Notes: a model not told the origin generated them from the sequence alone. A DNA stretch of 27,657 nucleotides from JBDRGD01 sp043818095 (GCA_043818095.1 JBDRGD010000075.1:1-27657); one strand, 5' to 3'. Shown: positions 12,845-21,392, counted from the stretch's first letter. Made by a program: numbers and translations.

Positions 12845-15091
12845 ATGAGCAAAGTGGAGAAGTCTATCGCTTGGTTCAAAGAGGTAGGAAAGGGTGATAT
12901 CGGTAGCGTGGGGGGCAAGGGCGCCAACCTCGGGGAAATGACCAACGCTGATATCCCCGTCCCCCCAGGTTTTATCGTCACCGCCTACGCTTATTACGAC
13001 TTCCTGGAGAAGTCGGGCCTGTCCGATAAAATCAACGACCTGCTGAAGCCCCTGAGCGTTCATGACAGTAAGAAGCTGCAGAACGTCGCCCTGCAAATCC
13101 AGCAGATGCTCAAGGAAGCGCCGATGCCGCCGGACCTGGCAAAGCAGATTAAAGAAGCCTATGTAAAAATGGGCAAGGGGCTGGTGGCGGTACGCTCCTC
13201 AGCCACGGCGGAAGACCTGCCGGAAGCCTCCTTCGCAGGACAGCAAGCGACCTTCCTCAACGTCAAGGGAGAAGACGAGGTGGTCAGGGCGGTGCAGCGC
13301 TGCTATGCCTCCCTCTTCGAAGCACGCGCCATCTTCTACCGTGAGGAGCAGGGTTTCGACCATTTCAAGGTGGGCATCGCCGTCCCCGTGCAGCGCATGG
13401 TGCAGTCCGAAAGCGCCGGGGTCATGTTCACCGTCGACCCGACTACCAGCGACCGGAGCAAAATCGTCATCGAGTCCGTGCTGGGGCTGGGGGAAATGAT
13501 TGTCTCCGGAGACGTCACCCCGGACCATTACGTCGTCAGCAAAGACGGCATGAAGATTGTCCACAAGGAAATCAAGAAACAGGAATGGAAGCTGGTCCGC
13601 AACGAGGCGGGCGCGACCAAAGAGCGAAACATCAAGGCAGACCTGACCCCGGCGGAACAGGCGAAACAGAAAATCACCGACGAGGATATCCTCTTTATCG
13701 CCAAGCTCGGGAAGCGGCTAGAAGACCATTACCAGTTCCCCCAGGACGTGGAATGGGCGAAGGAAAAGGGCACAATCTATATCGTTCAGACCCGCCCCGT
13801 GACCACCATCAAGGAGTCCTCCGGCGCGGCGCAGGTGATTAACGCTCCCGTGCTGCTCACCGGCTCTCCGGCAAGCCCCGGCATCGCCGCCGGCAAGGTG
13901 AAAATCGTCCCCGACCCGTCCCAGATTGACAAGGTCCTGAAGGGCGATGTCCTGGTGGCGGAAATGACCACCCCGGACTTCGTCCCGGCGATGAAACGCG
14001 CCGCCGCCATCGTCACCGACCGCGGCGGCAGGACGGCCCACGCGGCTATCGTCAGCCGCGAGCTGGGCATCCCCTGCGTCGTCGGCGCGGAGAAGGCGAC
14101 GGCTACCCTGAAAGACGGCCAGGGCATTACCGTGGACGGCTCCACCGGCAATGTCTATGACGGCATCATCGAGGTCGAAAGCGATGTCCAGATAAGGAAG
14201 CGCGGCGAGATTACCACCAAGACCAAGCTGCTCGCCAACCTCGCCCAGCCGGATATCGTGGACCGGGTGGCGGAGCGCGACGTCGACGGTATCGGCCTGC
14301 TGCGCGCCGAGTTCATGGTGGCGGAAATCGGGGAGCACCCCAGCTACATGATTGCGCAGGGGCGGGGCCAGGAATTCACGGACAAGCTCGCCGCCGAGCT
14401 CAACAAGTTCGCCGCGGCGTTCCATCCCCGCCAGGTGGTCTACCGCACCAACGATTTTAAGTCGAACGAATACAAGGCCCTGAAGGGCGGCGAAAAATAC
14501 GAGGAAGACGAAGAAAATCCCATGATTGGCTACCGGGGCGCTTCCCGCTACATCACCGATATCGAGACGTTCCGGCTGGAAATTGCCGCCATCAAGAAAG
14601 TCCGGGAGAAGTACGATAATTTCTGGGTCATGATTCCCTTCGTGCGCACCGTACAGGAGCTGCAGCGTACCGTAAAAATCCTGGAAGATGAAGGGCTGAA
14701 ACGCTCAAAGACCTTCAAGCTCTGGATGATGGTGGAGGTCCCCTCCAACGTCATCCTGCTGGAGAAATTCCTGGCGGTAGGTATCGACGGCGTCTCCATC
14801 GGCTCCAACGACCTCACCCAGCTAACCCTGGGCATTGACCGCGACAGCTCAAAGCTCGCCGAGACCTTTGACGAGCGTAACGAAGCCGTCATGACGTCGA
14901 TTGAGCGGGTGGTCAAGACCTGTAAGACCCTGGGGGTCACCTGCTCCATCTGCGGGCAGGCACCGTCGGTCTATCCCGAGATTACCGAAAAGCTGGTGGA
15001 ATGGGGCATCACCTCCGTCTCCGTGAGCCCGGACATGATTGACATCACCCGGGACATCATCGCCAAAGCAGAAGCAAAACTGCAGCGCTAG
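12845..15091 (+). CDS. ppsA: Phosphoenolpyruvate synthase
   Basis: The enzyme converts pyruvate, ATP and water to PEP, AMP and phosphate for gluconeogenesis. It has 748 residues, close to family length. The N-terminal nucleotide-binding domain starts with V-G-G-K-G-A-N-L-G-E-M and has V-R-S-S-A-T-A-E-D-L-P-E-A-S-F-A-G-Q. The phosphohistidine is H399 in T-D-R-G-G-R-T-A-H-A-A-I-V. The C-terminal TIM-barrel domain has the catalytic cysteine C703 in S-I-C-G-Q-A-P-S and the substrate loop S-I-G-S-N-D-L-T-Q. PEP synthase is favoured over pyruvate phosphate dikinase by these loops and by length. AGGAGG lies 12 nt before the ATG, slightly far. The next gene starts one base after its stop. Confidence 0.94.
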   Translation: MSKVEKSIAWFKEVGKGDIGSVGGKGANLGEMTNADIPVPPGFIVTAYAYYDFLEKSGLSDKINDLLKPLSVHDSKKLQNVALQIQQMLKEAPMPPDLAKQIKEAYVKMGKGLVAVRSSATAEDLPEASFAGQQATFLNVKGEDEVVRAVQRCYASLFEARAIFYREEQGFDHFKVGIAVPVQRMVQSESAGVMFTVDPTTSDRSKIVIESVLGLGEMIVSGDVTPDHYVVSKDGMKIVHKEIKKQEWKLVRNEAGATKERNIKADLTPAEQAKQKITDEDILFIAKLGKRLEDHYQFPQDVEWAKEKGTIYIVQTRPVTTIKESSGAAQVINAPVLLTGSPASPGIAAGKVKIVPDPSQIDKVLKGDVLVAEMTTPDFVPAMKRAAAIVTDRGGRTAHAAIVSRELGIPCVVGAEKATATLKDGQGITVDGSTGNVYDGIIEVESDVQIRKRGEITTKTKLLANLAQPDIVDRVAERDVDGIGLLRAEFMVAEIGEHPSYMIAQGRGQEFTDKLAAELNKFAAAFHPRQVVYRTNDFKSNEYKALKGGEKYEEDEENPMIGYRGASRYITDIETFRLEIAAIKKVREKYDNFWVMIPFVRTVQELQRTVKILEDEGLKRSKTFKLWMMVEVPSNVILLEKFLAVGIDGVSIGSNDLTQLTLGIDRDSSKLAETFDERNEAVMTSIERVVKTCKTLGVTCSICGQAPSVYPEITEKLVEWGITSVSVSPDMIDITRDIIAKAEAKLQR

Positions 15092-15092
15092 C

Positions 15093-16130
15093 GTGATTGA
15101 ATCGTTAGAGATTCGCCGGAGAATCGAGGCGAAGGAGGAGAGCTTTTCTCCTTTTGCTGCCCGGAGCGCCCGGTCACGGGGCAGGCGGAAAGCGGAGCCA
15201 CCCAGCCCCACCCGCACCGCCTTTCAGCGTGACCGAGACCGCATCATCCACAGTAAGTCCTTCCGGCGCCTGAAGCACAAGACGCAGGTATTCATCGCAC
15301 CGCTGGGAGACCATTACGTCACCCGGCTGACACACACGCTGGAGGTCGCCCAGATTGCCCGGACGATATCCCGCGCCCTCAACCTGAATGAAGATTTAAC
15401 GGAGGCGATTGCCCTGGGACACGATTTAGGCCACACCCCCTTCGGTCACGTGGGCGAGGACGTGCTCAACGAGCTGTCCCCCCACGGCTTCCGCCACAAC
15501 GAGCAGAGCCTCCGCGTGGTGGACACCATGGAGAATGACGGCCAGGGGCTGAACCTCACCGAGGAGGTGCGCGACGGCATCCTGAACCATTCCAAGGGCG
15601 TGGCGCGCCTGGGGGATACCGGCAGCCCGCCCGCGACGCTGGAAGGAGAGGTAGTCCGGATTGCCGATGCCATTGCCTACATCAACCATGACATCGGGGA
15701 CGCCATCCGCGCGGGGATTATCACGGAAGCAGATTTGCCGGTGGCCGCCCTCGGGGTGCTGGGCGCCACCCACTCCCGGCGCATCGATACCATGGTCAGC
15801 GATGTTATCGAGAGCTCCTGGGCGGCCAGCGGCGAAGCCCCCGGCGAGCCGTCTATTAAAATGAGCGCCGCAGTCCTGAAAGCGGCCAACGTCCTGCGGG
15901 ACTTTCTCTTCGAGCGCGTCTATCACCTCCGCTCCGCCCAGGGCGAAGCAGAGAAAGCCCGGGAAACCGTCCGCGCCCTCTACCGGTATTTCACAGAGCA
16001 CCCGGACCGCCTGCCCGCGGAATACCGCCTCTCCGGCGATGATGCCGAGCAGGGGGTGCGGGACTACATCGCCGGGATGACGGACCATTACGCTTTCCGC
16101 ACGGCGGAAGAAATTTGCGGGAAAGAGTAA
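15093..16130 (+). CDS. dgt: dGTPase-like HD-domain triphosphohydrolase
   Basis: The family removes triphosphate from deoxynucleoside triphosphates and so limits dNTP pools. The 345-residue protein has R-D-R-D-R-I-I-H-S-K-S-F-R-R-L-K-H-K-T-Q-V near residue 50, a histidine in R-L-T-H-T-L-E-V-A-Q, and the metal motif L-G-H-D-L-G-H-T-P-F-G-H. The start is taken as GTG at 15093, one base after the ppsA stop (TAGCGTG). Homologues begin near here and no other start codon lies close by. No strong ribosome site is seen, so translation is probably coupled to ppsA. Dgt directly upstream of dnaG is a common arrangement and suggests joint control of dNTP level and primer synthesis. Substrate preference cannot be read. 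Confidence 0.9.
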   Translation: MIESLEIRRRIEAKEESFSPFAARSARSRGRRKAEPPSPTRTAFQRDRDRIIHSKSFRRLKHKTQVFIAPLGDHYVTRLTHTLEVAQIARTISRALNLNEDLTEAIALGHDLGHTPFGHVGEDVLNELSPHGFRHNEQSLRVVDTMENDGQGLNLTEEVRDGILNHSKGVARLGDTGSPPATLEGEVVRIADAIAYINHDIGDAIRAGIITEADLPVAALGVLGATHSRRIDTMVSDVIESSWAASGEAPGEPSIKMSAAVLKAANVLRDFLFERVYHLRSAQGEAEKARETVRALYRYFTEHPDRLPAEYRLSGDDAEQGVRDYIAGMTDHYAFRTAEEICGKE

Positions 16131-16140
16131 AATAGAGTAG

Positions 16141-17886
16141 ATGAGTGCCATTGACGAGGTCAAACAAAGGGCAGATATCGTTGAGGTCATCGGCCAGTAC
16201 GCTAAGCTGACCAAGGCGGGCAAGAATTTCCGCAGCCTCTGCCCCTTCCACGCGGAGAAAGCGCCCTCGTTTTATGTCAATCCAGAGCGGCAGACCTGGC
16301 ACTGTTTCGGCGCCTGCAACACCGGCGGCGACGTCATCTCTTTCCTGATGAAAAAAGAGGGTCTCACCTTCGGCGAGGCGCTGGAATCTCTGGCGCGGAA
16401 GGTGGGCGTTACCCTGCCCCCCCGGCCCGGCACCGCCGAAAAGGCGGAAGTCCGGGAGTCCCGCTACCAGGTGAACGAGGCCGCTGCGCAGTACTTCCAC
16501 AACCTGCTGGTCAACAGCCCCGCCGCCGCGGCCGCCCGGAAGTATATCGAAAAACGGGGCTTCTCGGAAGAGACCGCCCGGAACTTTCAGCTCGGCTACA
16601 GCCTGAACAGCTGGGACAGCCTGAAGAATTACCTTGTGGAGAAGGGACACGCGGAAGAGCTGATAGCGGAGGTGGGATTACTGGTAACCGCCGATGACGG
16701 CACTACGCACGACCGGTTCCGCAACAAGCTGATATTTCCCATCTTCGATACCCGTGGCCACGTTACCGGCTTCGGGGCGCGGGTGATGGACGATTCCCTG
16801 CCCAAATACGTGAACTCGCCGCAGAGCATGGTCTTCGACAAGAGCGCCACCCTCTACGCCCTGAACTTTGCCGGGGGCGCCATCCGCCAGCAGGACCAGG
16901 TAGTTATCGTGGAAGGCTACGTGGACGTCATCACCGCCCACCAGCACGGCTTCACCAACGTCATCGCCTCCATGGGGACCTCCATCACGGAAACCCAGGT
17001 GCGCACGCTGAAAAAATACAGTCGCAACGTGATACTGGCGCTGGATGCGGACACCGCCGGGGAAGAAGCCATGCTGCGCAGCCTCCAGTACGAAAACCTC
17101 CTGGAGGGGGAAATCAGGGTGCTCGTCATGCCGGAGGGGCAGGACCCGGACGACGTCATCAAGAAAGACAAGACCGCCTGGCCAAAGCTGCTACAGGAGG
17201 CGGTCCCAATCGTCGATTATACCCTCAACCAGATAGCTTCAAGAGTTGATTTAAAAACAACTAGTGGAAAATCTACCTTTGCAAAAACACTCGGGCCAAT
17301 TATTCTCGGAGTCCGAGATAAAACGCGTCAAGCTGAATATCTCGAAAAATTTGGGAAAAATCTAAATGTTGACCCGCATACCGCGGAAACAATTCTTAGA
17401 GCAAGTGGTACGCAACCGATAAGAACAAATTACCGGGTATCCAGAGAAAATAAAATTGACCGCGTCGTCCGCCAGGTTACTACCGCCCCCCGTGAGGAAC
17501 TCTGCCTGACGCTGCTTCTGCAATATCCGGAGCTGAGAGCCGCGGGGGCGGAGCTGGACCCGGAGTATTTCCAGAGCAGTGAGAACCGGGAGGTCCTCCG
17601 GGCATGGCAGCGGAACCCGGACGTCACAGCCCTGGGGGAATCCCTGGAACCCGCCCTGCGGGAGCACCTGGAGCGACTACGCAACCGGGAATCCCCCGGC
17701 GGGCAGGTACAGTCGAAGTTTGATGACGTGGTCGCCCGTCTGCGGCTGGACTTCTACCGCCGCATGGCGGAAGGCAGCGGCGCCGGCGGGGACGAGGCGG
17801 TACGGACAGCGCAGGGCATCGAAGCCAGCGAGCAAATACGTGAGATTTTCCGAAAGAACCTGAGCAAGGTTATTCGCAAGAGGTGA
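16141..17886 (+). CDS. dnaG: DNA primase
   Basis: The primase makes RNA primers for replication and has 581 residues. The zinc-binding domain has C34-x2-H37 and C55-x3-C59 (C-F-G-A-C), one residue longer than the usual C-x2-C knuckle. The core has the TOPRIM elements V-E-G-Y-V-D at about 258 and the acidic pair D302-x-D304 in A-L-D-A-D-T-A-G. A helicase-interaction region follows to the end. Codons about 364-439 are strikingly AT-rich compared with the rest of the gene (see separate entry), but the reading frame is intact. The gene sits 10 nt after dgt and 4 nt before rpoD. A TAAAAT string 7 nt before the ATG, using the dgt stop, could act as an additional weak promoter. No strong ribosome site is seen. 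Confidence 0.96.
   Translation: MSAIDEVKQRADIVEVIGQYAKLTKAGKNFRSLCPFHAEKAPSFYVNPERQTWHCFGACNTGGDVISFLMKKEGLTFGEALESLARKVGVTLPPRPGTAEKAEVRESRYQVNEAAAQYFHNLLVNSPAAAAARKYIEKRGFSEETARNFQLGYSLNSWDSLKNYLVEKGHAEELIAEVGLLVTADDGTTHDRFRNKLIFPIFDTRGHVTGFGARVMDDSLPKYVNSPQSMVFDKSATLYALNFAGGAIRQQDQVVIVEGYVDVITAHQHGFTNVIASMGTSITETQVRTLKKYSRNVILALDADTAGEEAMLRSLQYENLLEGEIRVLVMPEGQDPDDVIKKDKTAWPKLLQEAVPIVDYTLNQIASRVDLKTTSGKSTFAKTLGPIILGVRDKTRQAEYLEKFGKNLNVDPHTAETILRASGTQPIRTNYRVSRENKIDRVVRQVTTAPREELCLTLLLQYPELRAAGAELDPEYFQSSENREVLRAWQRNPDVTALGESLEPALREHLERLRNRESPGGQVQSKFDDVVARLRLDFYRRMAEGSGAGGDEAVRTAQGIEASEQIREIFRKNLSKVIRKR
17229..17459 (+). other. AT-rich patch inside dnaG with codon use unlike its surroundings
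   Basis: By hand count 95 of 240 bases (about 40%) are G or C in 17221-17460, against 40 of 60 in the next 60 bases and 32 of 60 in the 60 before. Codons such as TTA, AGA, ACA, CTA and AAA, rare elsewhere in the window, cluster here. The right edge is sharp (at about 17459). The frame stays open, encoding residues of the segment between the TOPRIM core and the C-terminal domain. Possible causes are recombination with a low-GC homologue or selection on the nucleic acid. No good promoter was found inside. Confidence 0.75.
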
Positions 17887-17890
17887 ACCG

Positions 17891-19432
17891 ATGAGTGCCG
17901 AAGAGAACGAAAAAGAATACGCACGCGGGGAAGATACGCCGCATCCCGAGCCTGTCATACCCAAACCGGGAGCGAACGAGGAGGACGAAAACAACTATCG
18001 CTCGGCCGGTCACAGCCAGAACATTCCCAAGGAAGAAGCCGAAGAGTCTGATGACGAATTCAGCAAGCTGTGGGAAGAGGAAGATGAATCCCTGGAGGAG
18101 GAGAAGGAGGAGACCTCGACTGACCTTGAGGTGCCGCTGGAGCTTGATGAGCATGACATCACTGACGACCCCGTGCGCATCTACCTGCGGGAAATCGGCA
18201 GGGTGCACCTGCTGACCGCTGAGAACGAGAAGGAGCTTGCCCGCCGCATGGAACACGGCAAGCACCTTGGCGATATCCGGCAGCAATATCTCCGCAAATT
18301 CGGCAGAACACCATCGGTGATTGATACCATAGCCATGATTCTCAGGGAACTCGGGGAAGCCGGCCCCCTCATTAATGCCCTCCAGGCAGAGAACGGGCTG
18401 CCGGAGTCAGACCGTTTCCATGCCATCTATCATCCCGAGCTTCAGAAAAGCGTTAACAACACCATTGACCCGCTGCTCATTCAGGGCATCGCTGCCCGGC
18501 AACAGCAGTCCCCGTTTAACATTGAGCCATCCATCGTGAACCTCTCCGTCAAGAGCAAGCTGCTGCCGCCGGCGGTGCTGACAGCCATCGGTGAAGACTT
18601 CAAGCTGGCGGACATCGACCGGCTGATTCAGGACAACAGCTTTATCGAACGCATCCAGGCCAGCGAGAAGGCAATAATCGCCTTTTTCAACAATATCGAT
18701 AACGAGGCCCGCAAGGCGGAAAGGCACCTCATCGAGGCCAACCTGCGCCTGGTCGTCAGCGTCGCCAAGAAACACATCGGGCGGGGCATGTCCCTGCTAG
18801 ACCTCATCCAGGAGGGGAACATCGGCCTGATGCGCGCGGTGGAGAAGTTCGACTACCGGAAGGGCTACAAGTTCAGTACCTACGCCACCTGGTGGATACG
18901 CCAGGCTCTTACCCGCGCCATCGCCGACCAGGCACGGACCATCCGCATCCCGGTGCACATGGTAGAGACCATCAACCGGCTGCTGAAAATCAGCCGCCGC
19001 CTCGCCCAGGAGTACGGCCGGGAGCCCACCTCCGGGGAAATCGCCAAGGAGATGGAGGTGTCCTCGGACAAGGTGAGGGAAATCGTCAAGGTCTCCCAGC
19101 TGCCCATTTCCCTGGAGTCACCCATCGGCGAGGAGGAGGACAGCCCGCTGGGCAACTCTATCGAAGACCGCAACGCCCTGCTGCCGGTGGACGCCGCCTC
19201 CAAGCAGCTGCTGAAAGAGCAGATTGAGGACGTCCTCTTCACCCTGACCCCGCGGGAGCAAAGAGTCCTCCAGCTCAGGTTCGGGCTGGAAGACGGACGC
19301 AGCCGCACCCTGGAGGAGGTGGGCCGGGAGTTCAACGTCACCCGGGAGCGCATCCGCCAGATTGAAGCCAAAGCGCTCCGCAAGCTGCGCCACCCCAGCC
19401 GCAGCCGCAAGCTGAAGGACTACCTGGAATAG
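17891..19432 (+). CDS. rpoD: Primary sigma factor (RpoD, sigma-70 family)
   Basis: This protein directs RNA polymerase to housekeeping promoters and has 513 residues. The first 90 residues are very acidic and replace a recognisable region 1.1. Region 1.2 is at about 91-124 (D-P-V-R-I-Y-L-R-E-I-G), followed by a non-conserved insert of about 150 residues (about 125-275). Region 2 (276-350) has N-L-R-L-V-V-S-V-A-K-K and F-S-T-Y-A-T-W-W-I-R-Q-A; region 3 is at about 355-435. Region 4 (about 445-513) has R-F-G-L-E-D-G and the helix-turn-helix V-T-R-E-R-I-R-Q-I-E-A-K-A-L-R-K-L. A GAGGTGA ribosome site lies before the ATG. The good TTGACA/TATAAT-like promoters seen through the window fit this factor. 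It is the last gene of ppsA-dgt-dnaG-rpoD. Confidence 0.97.
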   Translation: MSAEENEKEYARGEDTPHPEPVIPKPGANEEDENNYRSAGHSQNIPKEEAEESDDEFSKLWEEEDESLEEEKEETSTDLEVPLELDEHDITDDPVRIYLREIGRVHLLTAENEKELARRMEHGKHLGDIRQQYLRKFGRTPSVIDTIAMILRELGEAGPLINALQAENGLPESDRFHAIYHPELQKSVNNTIDPLLIQGIAARQQQSPFNIEPSIVNLSVKSKLLPPAVLTAIGEDFKLADIDRLIQDNSFIERIQASEKAIIAFFNNIDNEARKAERHLIEANLRLVVSVAKKHIGRGMSLLDLIQEGNIGLMRAVEKFDYRKGYKFSTYATWWIRQALTRAIADQARTIRIPVHMVETINRLLKISRRLAQEYGREPTSGEIAKEMEVSSDKVREIVKVSQLPISLESPIGEEEDSPLGNSIEDRNALLPVDAASKQLLKEQIEDVLFTLTPREQRVLQLRFGLEDGRSRTLEEVGREFNVTRERIRQIEAKALRKLRHPSRSRKLKDYLE

Positions 19433-19452
19433 GAGAAAGAAGAAATCCCCCT

Positions 19453-19483
19453 CTCCCTATCCCGGAAGAATGGCAATAGGGAG
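19453..19483. terminator. Hairpin between convergent rpoD and ffh (possible terminator)
   Basis: CTCCCTAT and ATAGGGAG form a perfect 8-bp stem with a 15-nt loop in the 64-nt gap between the two stops. There is no T run on either side, so intrinsic termination would be weak. It may act as a transcript-end stabiliser. Confidence 0.35.
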
Positions 19484-19496
19484 TTAGGTCTCTACC

Positions 19497-20831
19497 TTAT
19501 CCCTGGCCGAACATTCCCATGATGTTCCGGGGGAGCTTTCCCCCCACCCCCATCTTCATCAGCTTCCGCATCTGCTGGAACTGGTTAAGGACCTGGTTGA
19601 CGTCATGGGTCTGCGTCCCGCTGCCCCGGGCGATGCGCCGCCGCCGGCTGCCGCCGATGACGCCCGGGTCCCTTCTCTCCGCGGGCGTCATGGAGAGGAT
19701 AATCGCCTCCACCTTTTGGAGCTGCTTTTCGTCCGCCCCGGCGGGCAGCTGCGCCGTCATCCGCGACATCCCCGGTATCATCTCGGCGAGCTGGCTGAGA
19801 GGGCCCATTTTGCGGATGGCATGCAGCTGCGAGAGGAAGTCCTCGAGGTCGAAGCTGGCGGACTTGACCTTCTTCTCCAGCTCCTTCATCTGCTCGACGT
19901 CATAGCTCTTCTCGGCTTTCTCGATGAGGGTCAGCATGTCCCCCATGCCCAGGATACGGGACGCCAGGCGCTCCGGGTAAAACGGCTCCAGGGCTTCGGG
20001 TTTCTCCCCGGTGCCGATGTACTTAATCGGCACCCCGCTGACCCAGCGGATGGACAGGGCGGCGCCGCCCCGGGCGTCACCGTCCATCTTGGTGAGGATA
20101 AGACCGGTGAGGCCCACCTGCGCCTGGAACTCCTCCGCCACCCGCACCGCGTCCTGCCCGGTCATGGCATCGACGACGAGCAGCACCTCGGCGGGTTTTA
20201 AATCCTTCTTGAGCCTCGTCAACTCCGCCATCAGTTCGGCATCGACGTGTAGCCGCCCGGCGGTATCGATAATCACCCAGTTTGCCGAGAGCTCCCGGGC
20301 TTTGGCCAGGCCGTGCGCTCCGATAGCGCGACTTGATGACTGCGGGGACTCGCGGTAGACGGGAATTTCCAGGTGTTCGCCCAGCGTCACCAGCTGCTCG
20401 ATGGCGGCGGGACGGCGGTTGTCCGCGGCAACGAGCACGGGGCGCTGGCCGGCGTGTTTCAGGTTCAGCGCCAGCTTGGCGGCGGTGGTCGTTTTTCCGG
20501 AGCCCTGCAGCCCCACCAGCATCATTACCGCTGGCGGCTGTCCGCCCGCCTGGAGCTGGCTCTGCCCCCCACCGAGGATGGCAATCAGCTCATCGTGGAC
20601 AATCTTGACCATCTGCTGCGCCGGCGTCAGACTTTCCCGTACCGCCGCGTCCATCGCCTGCTCTTTGACCCGGGCGATGAAGTCCTTGACCACGCGGAAA
20701 TTGACATCCGCTTCCAGCAGCGCCAGGCGCACCTGCCGCAGCGCTTCGTCGATATCCTTCTCGCTGAGCTTGCCCCGGTTGCCCAGCATGCGGAAAATCC
20801 CGGTCAGCTTTTCGCTGAGTATCTCGAACAT
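19497..20831 (-). CDS. ffh: Signal recognition particle GTPase Ffh (SRP54)
   Basis: Ffh binds signal sequences and 4.5S/SRP RNA and delivers ribosomes to the receptor FtsY. The 444-residue protein has an N domain (about 1-90), a G domain with the P-loop G-L-Q-G-S-G-K-T-T (107-115), D-T-A-G-R and T-K-M-D-G-D-A-R-G-G, and a C-terminal M domain (about 300-444) rich in methionine, with S-R-R-R-R-I-A-R-G-S-G as the RNA-binding helix. The motif after the G domain's second strand reads A-A-D-N-R-R-P-A-A, where D-T-x-R-P-A-A is more usual. A promoter leaves only 14 nt between -10 and ATG, with at best a weak GAAGAAG ribosome site. The gene converges with rpoD. Confidence 0.97.
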   Translation of the reverse strand: MFEILSEKLTGIFRMLGNRGKLSEKDIDEALRQVRLALLEADVNFRVVKDFIARVKEQAMDAAVRESLTPAQQMVKIVHDELIAILGGGQSQLQAGGQPPAVMMLVGLQGSGKTTTAAKLALNLKHAGQRPVLVAADNRRPAAIEQLVTLGEHLEIPVYRESPQSSSRAIGAHGLAKARELSANWVIIDTAGRLHVDAELMAELTRLKKDLKPAEVLLVVDAMTGQDAVRVAEEFQAQVGLTGLILTKMDGDARGGAALSIRWVSGVPIKYIGTGEKPEALEPFYPERLASRILGMGDMLTLIEKAEKSYDVEQMKELEKKVKSASFDLEDFLSQLHAIRKMGPLSQLAEMIPGMSRMTAQLPAGADEKQLQKVEAIILSMTPAERRDPGVIGGSRRRRIARGSGTQTHDVNQVLNQFQQMRKLMKMGVGGKLPRNIMGMFGQG

Positions 20832-20845
20832 TGCTTCTTCTTTGA

Positions 20846-20875
20846 ATTGTAGGCGGGGCCGCCCTCCGGCGTCAA
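20846..20875 (-). promoter_or_regulatory. Promoter of ffh with a very short leader
   Basis: On the minus strand TTGACG (20870-20875), an 18-nt GC-rich spacer and TACAAT (20846-20851) precede ffh. The expected transcription start leaves a leader of about 8 nt. Confidence 0.65.
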
Positions 20876-20894
20876 GTAAACGGAGCCGGTTAAT

Positions 20895-21284
20895 CTAGCG
20901 GTGAAAAACCACCTTTCCCGGCTGATAGCGCCGCAGTATTGCCCGGGCGCGACTGGTCAGTTCCAGTCGACTGCACGGCATCCGCAGATAAAATTCCGCA
21001 CCCGCTTCAATGACTCTTATCCAGGCATCGGCACTGTTGTCCTCCCCGATGACAATCACCGGCAGTCCGTAGGCGCGGCGCAGCAGTTGCGAGGTCTCCC
21101 AACCGTCAATCAGCGGGATGTTTTCGTCGAGTATCACGAGGTCGGGATTATCCTTTTCCAGGAGGACCAGGGCGTCCAGGCAGTTAGCCGCCTCCATGAC
21201 GGCGAAGTCGGCCCCGGTCAGAACCCCTGCCAGCTCGTTTCTAAGTGCCGCATCGTCCTCAATGACCAGAATCTTATCCGGCAT
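20895..21284 (-). CDS. Stand-alone response-regulator receiver protein with altered switch residues
   Basis: This 129-residue protein consists of one receiver domain and no output domain. The acidic pocket is complete (E9, D10, D11) and the phosphoacceptor is D53 in V-I-L-D-E-N-I-P. Two switch residues are changed: the conserved Ser/Thr after strand 4 is G80 (P-V-I-V-I-G-E), and the near-invariant Lys of the K-P motif is M102 (Y-L-R-M-P). Such receivers often do not switch in the normal way and can act without phosphorylation. No kinase gene is next to it. It has its own promoter. GAGGT lies upstream of the ATG. It is not part of the ffh unit, since ffh has its own promoter. The partner is unknown. 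Confidence 0.88.
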   Translation of the reverse strand: MPDKILVIEDDAALRNELAGVLTGADFAVMEAANCLDALVLLEKDNPDLVILDENIPLIDGWETSQLLRRAYGLPVIVIGEDNSADAWIRVIEAGAEFYLRMPCSRLELTSRARAILRRYQPGKVVFHR

Positions 21285-21314
21285 CCTCGCCTACCTCATA
21301 TGCCTGTTGGCATT

Positions 21315-21343
21315 ATAATAGATTTATTTTCGTCATTTGTCAA
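21315..21343 (-). promoter_or_regulatory. Strong promoter of the receiver-protein gene
   Basis: On the minus strand a perfect TTGACA (21338-21343), a 17-nt spacer and TATTAT (21315-21320, overlapped by a shifted TATAAT) lie 30 nt before the ATG. Confidence 0.8.
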
Positions 21344-21392
21344 TATCTTCCGCCCTGATTCGGTGGCGATTTCCCCGGCTGTGTCAGCGATG

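Noticed and set aside
17441..17480. Possible internal promoter for rpoD in the AT-rich part of dnaG (TAAAAT near 17450)
   Set aside because: No -35-like hexamer at 16-18 nt and no extended -10; too weak to call.
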